Shown: positions 23,446 to 30,818 of the stretch, in pieces
How positions within the stretch are numbered: position 1 is the first letter of the stretch
Layout: each line of letters opens with the position of its first letter
Source of the DNA: Bradyrhizobium jicamae
Lineage (GTDB): Bacteria > Pseudomonadota > Alphaproteobacteria > Rhizobiales > Xanthobacteraceae
DNA length: 64,000 bases
Assembly (NCBI RefSeq): GCF_018130215.1
Contig: NZ_JAFCKQ010000003.1
Location: 124,001-188,000, forward strand
Direction of reading: 5' to 3'
Notes under the pieces: model-generated
The model's input: the letters and a program-made list of their open reading frames with translations, nothing else
What the model was told of the DNA's origin: nothing
Databases searched by the model: none
Position numbers and translations under genes: made by a program

Positions 23446-25206
23446 ATGTCAGACCCTACAGTCAACCGACGCCTCGTCGCAGTCTTCGCTGCAGATGTCG
23501 AGGGCTACAGCCGCCTCATGGGTGATGACGAGGTCGGCACGCTCAAGGGGCTGACGGAACGGCGCGCAGTCCTCGACAGGCTCATCGGGGAGCACAGGGG
23601 CCGCATAGCGAACACGGCGGGCGACAGTGTACTTGCGGAGTTCGGAAGCGCTGTGGAGGCGGTGCAGTGCGCAGTAGAGGCGCAGACCGCCATGGCCGAC
23701 GCGAACTCTGGTCTCGCACCTGATCGCCGCATCAACTTCCGCATCGGCGTGCACATCGGTGACGTGATGGTGCGCGCTGGGGATCTCTTCGGTGATGGTG
23801 TGAACATTGCCGCGCGGCTACAGACATTGGCGAGGCCAGGTGGCGTCTGCATCTCTGGGGCAACGTACGATCAGGTGCACAAGGTCATGCCGATCACCTT
23901 TGGGGATCTTGGTACTCAGCGGATGAAGAACATCCAAGAGCCAATCAAGGCTTATCAGGTGAATGCGCTGGCTGATCCGGGAGAGGCTTCCGCGAGCCTT
24001 GCTGAAATTGATAGCCCGCCGGCTCTGCCCGACAAGCCTTCCATTGCCGTGCTTCCGTTCCAGAACATGAGCGGTGATCCCGAGCAGGAATACTTTGCGG
24101 ACGGGATGGTCGAGGAAATCATCACGGCGCTTTCGCGGTTCAAATCATTGTTTGTGATCGCGCGCAATTCAAGCTTCACATTCAAAGGCCGAGCCGTCGA
24201 TGTAAAGGAAGTTGGGTACAGGCTGGGAGTGCGATACGTTCTTGAGGGCTCGGTACGTAAAGCATCGGACAGAGTTCGCATAACGGGACAGCTAATTGAT
24301 GCGGTTTCTGGCGCACACATTTGGGCGGACAAGTTTGAGCGCGACTACAAGGACATTTTTTCTCTGCAAGACGAGGTGACGGCTGCAGTTGTCTCAGCGA
24401 TCCATCCAAAATTGCTCCAAACAGAAATTGAGACATCGAGGCGGCGGCGACCGGATAACCTTACGGCCTACGAGTTCTTCCTGCGAATGATGCCGAACTA
24501 CTATCTTTCTACTCGGGAAGGAATGGGAGAAACGATACGTCTTGCTCGTCGCGCTCTAGAACTAGATCCTCGATACGGGTTCGTTGCTGCTGTTGCAGGA
24601 GCCTGCCACGTTCTGTCAGTTATTTCTGGGTATTCGAGCGACCCCAAGTCGGACCGTGCGGAAGCGGTTCGGCTCGCAAGGTTGGCGCTGGCGATCGACG
24701 ATGATGATGCGGAGAAATTAGCATTTGTCGCCGCAACGCTCGCATTGAATGGAGACTGTGACGATAGCGTCGAAATCGCTGACAGGTCGATTGCGCTCAA
24801 CCCGAACTCGTTTCATGCTTGGCACGGCAGAGGCACCGTTTACAGGATTGCGGGATTTCCTGAGGAAGCTGTCCGAAGTCAGAACATCGCTATCCGCTTG
24901 AGCCCGGTAGACCCATTGTTGTTTCAATCGTTCAACGTTATGGGGCTCGCGTTGATCGAGCTTGGTCGGTACGACGAGGCAGTGCAGGCCGCGAAGAGGG
25001 CCCTTCGTCTAAACCCCTCCTTCTTACCGGCCCATTACTGTCTCACCTCCGCCCTCGCGAACCTTGGACAAGATGCTGAGGCGCAGGAGAGTGCCGGTCG
25101 CCTTCTCGAACTCGACCCAGGCTTTACAATAAGCGCGCGGGTCGCCGGCAGAGCACGTTCCAAGTGGATACTCGAAGGGCTTCGGAAAACGGGCCTGCCC
25201 GAGTGA
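23446..25206 (+). CDS. adenylate/guanylate cyclase domain protein with TolB-like and TPR regions (copy 2)
   Basis: A 586-residue paralogue of the preceding gene with the same three-part layout. Metal ligands are Asp17 (AADVEGYSRLMG) and Asp60 (NTAGDSVLAEFG). The VNIAARL segment keeps the Asn and Arg, the TolB-like part again begins PDKPSIAVLPFQNMSGD, and TPR repeats close the protein. The base-recognition position differs between the copies: LVKTTGDG in copy 1, IANTAGDS here. The substrate preference or activity may therefore have diverged. The two central blocks are nearly identical in protein sequence, the ends much less so. Confidence 0.88.
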   Translation: MSDPTVNRRLVAVFAADVEGYSRLMGDDEVGTLKGLTERRAVLDRLIGEHRGRIANTAGDSVLAEFGSAVEAVQCAVEAQTAMADANSGLAPDRRINFRIGVHIGDVMVRAGDLFGDGVNIAARLQTLARPGGVCISGATYDQVHKVMPITFGDLGTQRMKNIQEPIKAYQVNALADPGEASASLAEIDSPPALPDKPSIAVLPFQNMSGDPEQEYFADGMVEEIITALSRFKSLFVIARNSSFTFKGRAVDVKEVGYRLGVRYVLEGSVRKASDRVRITGQLIDAVSGAHIWADKFERDYKDIFSLQDEVTAAVVSAIHPKLLQTEIETSRRRRPDNLTAYEFFLRMMPNYYLSTREGMGETIRLARRALELDPRYGFVAAVAGACHVLSVISGYSSDPKSDRAEAVRLARLALAIDDDDAEKLAFVAATLALNGDCDDSVEIADRSIALNPNSFHAWHGRGTVYRIAGFPEEAVRSQNIAIRLSPVDPLLFQSFNVMGLALIELGRYDEAVQAAKRALRLNPSFLPAHYCLTSALANLGQDAEAQESAGRLLELDPGFTISARVAGRARSKWILEGLRKTGLPE

Positions 25207-25322
25207 TCCCCGCGTAACTCCGGATCAACGGTCAAGAGAGAAGTCCACGCGACCCGGCCGCAATAGCTACGACCTGAACGGCTGCCTGTCCTCGGTTGCA
25301 GACCCCTGACAGAGCAAGTGAG

Positions 25323-26186
25323 TTACCGGGCCTCGGCCATCTTCGGTTCCGGTGACGGCACCTGCGCGTTGGTTGCCGAGGGCCGGTTCGGCGGCGAAGG
25401 CAAGGCGGCGTCGGCGTCGGGCGGCGTTCCCTGCGACGGTCGACGGGCAGCGGTTGCCGGAAGCACGATCACTTTCGCTCCGACTTTCACCCGCTCATAA
25501 AGGTCAATGATGTCCTCGTTGGTCAGCCGTATGCAGCCGGACGAAACCCGCTTCCCGATCGTATCGGGCTTGTTGGTGCCGTGAATTCTATATTCGGTCT
25601 CACCCAGATACATCGCTCGCGCGCCGAGCGGATTGCCGGGACCGCCCGCCATGAACCGCGGCAGATAGGGCTGGCGCGTGAGCATCTCTGCAGGCGGACG
25701 CCAATCCGGCCATTCTGTCTTACGAGCCACGGTCTGTTCACCGGACCACGTGAAGCCCTCGCGGCCAACACCGATGCCGTAGCGCATCGCCTGCGCGTCG
25801 TTCAGGACGAGATAGAGGAACGTGTTTCCGGTATCGATGACGACCGTGCCAGGCGTCTGGTGGCTGACGTAGTCAACCACCTGCCGAACAAGTTTTCCGG
25901 GAACGTCAGCAGCTTTTGGTGTTTCGACCCGAACCGCCGGGGCCGGGGCCGGAATCGGGGTTGGAGCTGACGCGACTGCGTGAGCTGGAGCCGGAGCTGG
26001 TACGTGCGCTGGAGTTGACGGTACCAGGACCTGGTGCGTGGACGGCGTCCGTATCGGCTGAACGCTCGCCGGGTGATACAGCAAACCGTACCCCAGTGCG
26101 GCAGCGGCCATGGCGCCAATTGCAACTCTTCCGATCACCGGTAGTGCGAGCGTCTCCGACTTCCCGCGTTTGGCCCGCTTACTCAT
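25323..26186 (-). CDS. L,D-transpeptidase (YkuD/ErfK family)
   Basis: A 287-residue cell-envelope enzyme. An N-terminal signal-anchor helix (about 15-36) is followed by a long Pro/Ala-rich linker (50-90) that would span the periplasm, then a YkuD domain. The catalytic motif is complete: His202 in YRIHGTNKP and Cys218 in KRVSSGCIRLTNEDI. Such enzymes make 3-3 cross-links in peptidoglycan or attach proteins to it. The C-terminal tail (250-287) is again Pro-rich and probably disordered. The start at 26186 follows GGAGAAAG; the frame is open further upstream with an unlikely sequence. Confidence 0.92.
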   Translation of the reverse strand: MSKRAKRGKSETLALPVIGRVAIGAMAAAALGYGLLYHPASVQPIRTPSTHQVLVPSTPAHVPAPAPAHAVASAPTPIPAPAPAVRVETPKAADVPGKLVRQVVDYVSHQTPGTVVIDTGNTFLYLVLNDAQAMRYGIGVGREGFTWSGEQTVARKTEWPDWRPPAEMLTRQPYLPRFMAGGPGNPLGARAMYLGETEYRIHGTNKPDTIGKRVSSGCIRLTNEDIIDLYERVKVGAKVIVLPATAARRPSQGTPPDADAALPSPPNRPSATNAQVPSPEPKMAEAR

Positions 26187-26532
26187 ATCTTTCTCCAGGT
26201 GCCCATGCCTGGAAGGGGTACTCGGCAAAATTCTAATAAACTTCGAAGCGACCCCGCTCAGGCTGGAGATCGTTGAACGTCGTTAACGCCGGCTCCTGCC
26301 AGGAATACAAAAAGTTCAGCGCACCGCTCGATATCCGGGAGCGACCTGGACAACGCACCTCTCACGGTGGAACTGCTCGGGATCTGAAGCGCCCCCGGGG
26401 TGCGCCACGTTCAGGCCAATGACGGTGACAGTGCACTCAGATGACAACGCCCTTCAGGACGCGAACGGCTGAGTGCGCCGGCACCGCAATGGCCTGATGG
26501 CGTGCGGCACAGCGCCAAGGCGACAACGAGCC
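26187..26532. other. intergenic region between L,D-transpeptidase and MFS genes
   Basis: About 350 bases. It holds the promoter of the L,D-transpeptidase and the 3' end of the MFS transcript. I see no small gene with a ribosome site, no RNA gene and no clear terminator. Confidence 0.5.
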
Positions 26533-27843
26533 TCACGCAGCCGCGAGCACGGCCTGCGCCGGCCGCCGGGCGATCATCAGTGACAGGACGGCCGCAACGA
26601 TCCCGGTCAGGCCTGCGATCATGAAGGCCTGCAGATAATCGCCCTGGGCGGAGCGCATGAATCCGGCGAAGAACGCGGCACAGGCGGCGCCCAGCTGATG
26701 GCCGGCGACCACCCAGCCGAACACCAGCGGCGCGTTCTTGTCGCCGAACGCCTCGTTGGCGATGCGCACCGTCGGCGGCACGGTCGCGATCCAGTCGAGA
26801 CCATAGAACGCCGCGAATACCGACAGGCTGACCAGCGAAAAATCCGAGTAGGGCAGGTAGATCAGCGACAGGCCACGCAGTCCGTAATACAGGAACAGCA
26901 GCTTGCGCGGATCGAAACGGTCGGTGAGCCAGCCTGACAATGTGGTGCCGAACAGGTCGAAGAACCCCATCAGCGCGAGCAGGCTCGCGGCCTGCACCTC
27001 GACGATGCCATGGTCGCCGCAGAACGCGATCAGGTGGGTGCCGACGAGACCGTTGGTGGTGAAGCCGCAAATGAAGAAGGTGGCGAACAGGAACCAGAAC
27101 GCCCGCGTCGTCGCGGCGCGCGCGAGGTTGCTGAGCGCTGATGTGAACGGATTGCCCTCGGGCCTCAGTGCGGGATGATCGTCGTGCCGGCTGCCGAACG
27201 AGCGCAGGCCGACCGAAGCCGGCCGCTCCGGCACGAGGAAGTACACCAACGGGATCAGCGCCGCGCAGCATGCGGCCACCGTCAGCACCACCGGTCTCCA
27301 GCCGCCCCATTCCACCAGCGCCGCGAGGCCCGGCATGAAGATGAGCGTGCCGGTCGCGGTGCTCGCCGTCAGCAATCCCATGACGAGGCCGCGATTGGTG
27401 GTGAACCAGCGATTGACGATGGTGGCGCCGAGCACGTTGGCGACCGCGCCCGAGCCGATGCCGGAGAGCAATCCCCAGGTCAGGAACAATTGCCACGGCG
27501 CGGTCATGAAAAAGCTGGCGCCGGTCGAGGCCGACATCAGCGCGAGCGCGCCGAGTACCGTGCGGCGGATGCCGAAGCGCTGCATCACGGCCGCCGCGAA
27601 CGGGCCGGCGAGGCCGTAGAGGAAGATGCCGATCGCGGCCGACGACGAGATCACGCCGACGTTCCATCCGAAGGCCTGCTGCAGCGGCAGCATCAGCACG
27701 CCCGGCGTGGCGCGCAGGCCTGCCGAGGCGAGCAGCGCGAGGAAGATCACGGCGACGACGACGAAGGCGTAATTCTGGCCGAACGGGCGTCTCGACACGG
27801 GGGCGGGTGGAACGGAGGCGGCTTGAAGCGGGCTGTTCGGCAT
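26533..27843 (-). CDS. MFS transporter (12-helix)
   Basis: A 436-residue inner-membrane transporter with twelve hydrophobic segments in two halves. Between helices 2 and 3 the motif AAAVMQRFGIRRTV stands for the MFS signature, and LSGWLTDRFDPRKLLF is its counterpart in the second half. It resembles the oxalate/formate and monocarboxylate branch (SSAAIGIFLYGLAGPF, GLLSGIGSGAVANVLG). The substrate is unknown. It is transcribed divergently from a TetR gene, and a large inverted repeat overlaps its start codon, so it is very probably the regulator's target, that is, an efflux or uptake system induced by the ligand. Confidence 0.9.
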   Translation of the reverse strand: MPNSPLQAASVPPAPVSRRPFGQNYAFVVVAVIFLALLASAGLRATPGVLMLPLQQAFGWNVGVISSSAAIGIFLYGLAGPFAAAVMQRFGIRRTVLGALALMSASTGASFFMTAPWQLFLTWGLLSGIGSGAVANVLGATIVNRWFTTNRGLVMGLLTASTATGTLIFMPGLAALVEWGGWRPVVLTVAACCAALIPLVYFLVPERPASVGLRSFGSRHDDHPALRPEGNPFTSALSNLARAATTRAFWFLFATFFICGFTTNGLVGTHLIAFCGDHGIVEVQAASLLALMGFFDLFGTTLSGWLTDRFDPRKLLFLYYGLRGLSLIYLPYSDFSLVSLSVFAAFYGLDWIATVPPTVRIANEAFGDKNAPLVFGWVVAGHQLGAACAAFFAGFMRSAQGDYLQAFMIAGLTGIVAAVLSLMIARRPAQAVLAAA

Positions 27844-27898
27844 GTTACTTACCGGTACGTGTTGCGATGTGCCATGTATACGTACCGGTAAGTAACAT
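27842..27898. promoter_or_regulatory. perfect inverted repeat: candidate TetR operator pair
   Basis: ATGTTACTTACCGGTACGT (27842-27860) is repeated exactly inverted at 27880-27898, with 19 bases between. Each arm also contains the self-symmetric core TACCGGTA, so there are probably two operator sites, one per dimer, between the divergent MFS and TetR starts. The left arm overlaps the MFS start codon, so binding would block transcription or its start there. Confidence 0.85.
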
Positions 27899-27936
27899 TG
27901 TCAAGCCCGCCGTGCGGGAGGATCCGGATAGCCGTC

Positions 27937-28533
27937 ATGAAGAAGACCGTCGAACCAGTTGCGGAACGCCCGGTCCGCGCCGCCGACCGCATCCGCGCCT
28001 CCGCTCGCGATCTGTTCTATCGCGAGGGCATCCGCGCCGTCGGCGTCGACGAGGTGGTCGAGCAGGCCGGCGTCACCAAGCCGAGCCTCTATCGCAGCTT
28101 CGCGTCCAAGGACGACCTCGCCGCCGCCTATATGCGCGATTACGACCTGGCCTTCTGGGAGGAATTCGAGAAGCCCGACGGAAAATCATACAGCGATGCG
28201 CGCGAGCACGTGCTCGCCTATGTCAGAGGGCTCGCCTCGCGCGCCGTGCGCAAGGGCTATCGCGGCTGCGGGCTGAGCAATGCGACCGTGGAATATCCCG
28301 CGCGCGACAATCCCGCGCGGCAGGTCGCCGAAGCGCACAAGAAGGTCTTCCGCAAGCGCCTGCGCGAGCTCGCAGCCGGCATGGGCGCGCGTCAGCCCGC
28401 CGTGCTCGGCGACGCCCTGCTGCTGCTGATCGAAGGCATCTACGTCACCGGCCAGCAGTCGGAAGACGGCCCGGCGCAGTCGGCGCTCACGGCCGCGAAG
28501 CTGCTGATCGATGCGAGCGTGGCGAAGGGATGA
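27937..28533 (+). CDS. TetR/AcrR family transcriptional regulator
   Basis: A 198-residue repressor. The DNA-binding region is seen as ADRIRASARDLFYREGIRAV then DEVVEQAGVTKPSLYRSFAS, the standard helix-turn-helix of the family, with K-P-S-L-Y-R in the recognition helix. The C-terminal ligand domain has RGLASRAVRKGYRGCGLSNA and is of the YcdC/TetR_C type. It probably controls the divergent MFS gene and itself through the 19-bp inverted repeat. The ATG at 27937 is chosen; the GGGAGGA stretch lies unusually far (about 20 bases) upstream, so the start has some doubt. Confidence 0.9.
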   Translation: MKKTVEPVAERPVRAADRIRASARDLFYREGIRAVGVDEVVEQAGVTKPSLYRSFASKDDLAAAYMRDYDLAFWEEFEKPDGKSYSDAREHVLAYVRGLASRAVRKGYRGCGLSNATVEYPARDNPARQVAEAHKKVFRKRLRELAAGMGARQPAVLGDALLLLIEGIYVTGQQSEDGPAQSALTAAKLLIDASVAKG

Positions 28534-28637
28534 GCTGCGCTTGACTTGGAGTATTTTGTAGCTTCAGCAGCTTGGTGTTTCACCACTTCTTTGCCGGACC
28601 ATCCCATTCACGGTGCAACAGGTGATTGCTGGCCTTG

Positions 28638-29570
28638 CTATCGGTGGGTCCCGGCATAAGAACTTGGGCTTGGATACACCCATTTGACAAGGCTATCCGG
28701 ATCAGCCTGCCATATTTCGACCCTCAGTGGATAACAGGCGGCGGCATCGCTCGAATGGCTCGCGCTGCAATCGCCACCGGGACACGTCGATAAGGCCCCC
28801 AAAAGATCGATCTCGGCGAAGAACTCGATGTAGTCGCCTGTCCTCACGGGGCTGGCCTTCATGAAATACTGGTGGGTATCCCGGGTAAACCCCGTGCACA
28901 TGAAGACATTCAGCACATCATGCACATGATGCTCGGCCTCTTGCATCGATATGGCCTTGGCCGCCGAGAGCGCGCGTATCAGGTTCGAATGGCAGCAATG
29001 ATGATAGTCGTCACCTTTCAGGAGCCGGTTCGTGTAGGGATCGCAACGTGTTCCAATGACGTCATGCACTCCAGCTCCGTCGTCATCCCAGCCGTACCAG
29101 CTCAAAGTATCGTAGGTAATGGTCGCCATCGGCCTCAGATAGGGCAGTGTGCTCCACAGCCGATCGCCGACGCTGACATGGGTTGCGTGAAGCGCGCGGG
29201 TCTTGCCGCTGAAGAAACGCTCGGACAGGTTTTCTGCGTTCCAGAGATTCAGGTCGCCGACCTGGGAGCCCTCCACGCTGACAATTCGAAAGAAATGCCC
29301 CCGGGGAACGGTGAAGCTGCGTGCGTCCCTGGGCGGAACGATGACCTCACTCACCTTTCTCAAAGTTTGTCTCGCGGCATTCAACACATCGAAATCCGCG
29401 GATGGCAGCGTCTCGACCGGATAAACCACGACTGCGCGCTTGCGGCGCCTTTCAGCGGCATCCGGAGGCGCGGGTACTGACAACAATTTCTGCACGATGA
29501 CCTCCTGATCCAACCGATATGCACCTGGCGCCTGGTTGGCTACACGCTCAGCCAGGTCGGTTTTTCGCAT
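28638..29570 (-). CDS. DUF1989 (urea carboxylase-associated) family protein
   Basis: A 310-residue protein with the DUF1989 signature: GHFFRIVSVEGSQVGDLNLW with the conserved G.Q..D, then SERFFSGKTRALHATHVSVG and the DVLNVFMCTGF segment. Conserved His, Cys and Asp residues suggest a metal site. The family occurs with urea carboxylase or with guanidine/creatinine degradation genes, yet no such gene lies here. Its exact reaction is unclear. The C-terminus has an extra Cys cluster (TCPGGDCSAS). It is alone between the TetR gene and a long gene-poor stretch. Confidence 0.8.
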   Translation of the reverse strand: MRKTDLAERVANQAPGAYRLDQEVIVQKLLSVPAPPDAAERRRKRAVVVYPVETLPSADFDVLNAARQTLRKVSEVIVPPRDARSFTVPRGHFFRIVSVEGSQVGDLNLWNAENLSERFFSGKTRALHATHVSVGDRLWSTLPYLRPMATITYDTLSWYGWDDDGAGVHDVIGTRCDPYTNRLLKGDDYHHCCHSNLIRALSAAKAISMQEAEHHVHDVLNVFMCTGFTRDTHQYFMKASPVRTGDYIEFFAEIDLLGALSTCPGGDCSASHSSDAAACYPLRVEIWQADPDSLVKWVYPSPSSYAGTHR

Positions 29571-30121
29571 TCGGCCTGTTCTGTTGCAACGTTGTGAGAA
29601 TTGTTCGATTTATCGAATCTGTTTCTACTCCCTTCTGGTTTTTCAGAGGACAAGCGTCAACCATCGTTTGCATCGCGTTCATCCCGCCATGAGAGATGTC
29701 CAGGATGATCGCGCCGCGAACTGCACAAGAGTGAGGGGCAAACAGTATCACTCCATCCCCTCGGCAGCTTCCGCGCCTCATCCAACAATGCCCGTATCTG
29801 CCTTTGCTCGGCGATCGCAGCCTTGGTGAACCGGCCGTGCTGTGCGCGTTCCTGTTTGCCCTCGGCGCACCGGATCCCTGTGCGCCGCCGTGCATGCGGC
29901 AGTCGCGGGGTGCCGGGCGCATCGCATCGCCATCACATGAACCGAGACCATCTGCGCCACCAGCATGGCCTCGACGGAATCTCGTGGGCGAACGCTCTTC
30001 GCCCCGCGCGCGAGCGTACGCCACCGACTGTGCGCTACGGGCGGCAGTTTGTATTGCGGCATTGCAAGTTGATTGGCGGGCTTGTCCGGCGCTCCGTAGA
30101 ACGGGCGGGCGTGGATTTAAC

Positions 30122-30145
30122 GTTCAGTAAAACTAATTACTAAAC
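30122..30145. promoter_or_regulatory. inverted repeat GTTCAGTA-N8-TACTAAAC
   Basis: Eight-base arms with one mismatch, spaced by eight bases, in an AT-rich patch. The right arm read inverted, GTTTAGTA, resembles the TTTAGTA/GTTTAG words at 30300-30335. Size and spacing fit a dimeric repressor site. Confidence 0.35.
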
Positions 30146-30283
30146 ATAGCTTTGCGGCTCCGCATTTTCGCGCCGCGTCCTTCGCGACGCTCAAATTGCA
30201 CCAAGCATCTGGCGATTCACCGTGGAAAAGCGCCGGTACATGCACCCGCATCAATAATTCTCGTTGGTCTCGAAGAAAGCCAC

Positions 30284-30335
30284 TTGACGGTCTTTCAAAT
30301 TTAGTATTTTGTTTAGTGATGCTAAAAAGCTAAAC
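30284..30335 (+). promoter_or_regulatory. candidate promoter with overlapping GTTTAG/CTAAAC palindrome
   Basis: TTGACG (30284-30289) and TATTTT (30305-30310) are spaced by 15 bases, a slightly short sigma-70-like pair. Directly after lies GTTTAG-N13-CTAAAC (30311-30335). The arrangement suggests a repressible promoter for the gene at 30419, about 80 bases away. Confidence 0.4.
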
Positions 30336-30418
30336 ATCGTTCGTCGAGTCGATGTTTGGGCAGGCTGTCCGGACCCATTTCCGGGGCGGCCTGTCCAGAA
30401 ACCCAGGAGGAGACGACA

Positions 30419-30646
30419 ATGCCCCACTGCTCCGAGAGTCTTGGATCTGGCAGAACCGCCCGATGCGCAGTTTGTGATGGCAAGTTTGGTCTCGTCCGGT
30501 ACTACTCGTGGCAAACCCCCCTTTGTTCCAAGAAGTGCGTCGTTCGCTTCAGAACCCGCCGGGCAAGTGACTGCAATTGGCTGGACCGTTTCCAAATCGC
30601 CTTAAGCCGGGCGTCAGGCTTCACAATTTTGTCCCGTGGCCATTAG
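30419..30646 (+). CDS. small four-cysteine (zinc-finger-like) protein
   Basis: A 75-residue basic protein. Four Cys residues form CX2C-X16-CX3C: Cys16 and Cys19 in RCAVCDGKFG, Cys36 and Cys40 in TPLCSKKCVVRF. This would bind one zinc ion. The aromatic stretch FGLVRYYSWQT between the pairs is characteristic of a small family seen in Bradyrhizobium whose function is unknown. The ribosome site AGGAGGAG lies six bases before the ATG, which supports it strongly. It may bind nucleic acid or another protein. Its leader carries AT-rich inverted repeats. Confidence 0.7.
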   Translation: MPHCSESLGSGRTARCAVCDGKFGLVRYYSWQTPLCSKKCVVRFRTRRASDCNWLDRFQIALSRASGFTILSRGH

Positions 30647-30818
30647 CCGACGCGTAGGGTTGCAGCCCCTTCGTTCGAGGGTGCTGGCTCCGCGACCGTA
30701 TCGCCGTATTTCCCTCAGGAAAGGCGAATTGCGGTGACAGAGACGTTGCCGACGATTGCCTTGCCGCCGTCCCCAGCTGGTCTGCTACTTTGCAGGGATC
30801 AAGACAGGCTGAGCTCGC

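Larger units (their letters stand above)
29571..30418. other. gene-poor region with two AT-rich inverted repeats
   Basis: About 850 bases without a supported gene; the open frames here have no ribosome site and no recognisable sequence. Towards the right end it is visibly AT-rich and carries the two repeats described separately, which probably control the small cysteine-rich protein at 30419. Confidence 0.5.

Noticed and set aside
25207..25322. Possible right attachment site of the tRNA-Glu island
   Set aside because: I looked for a copy of the tRNA 3' end (CCCCTAGGGAGCGCCA) here and found only chance partial matches.
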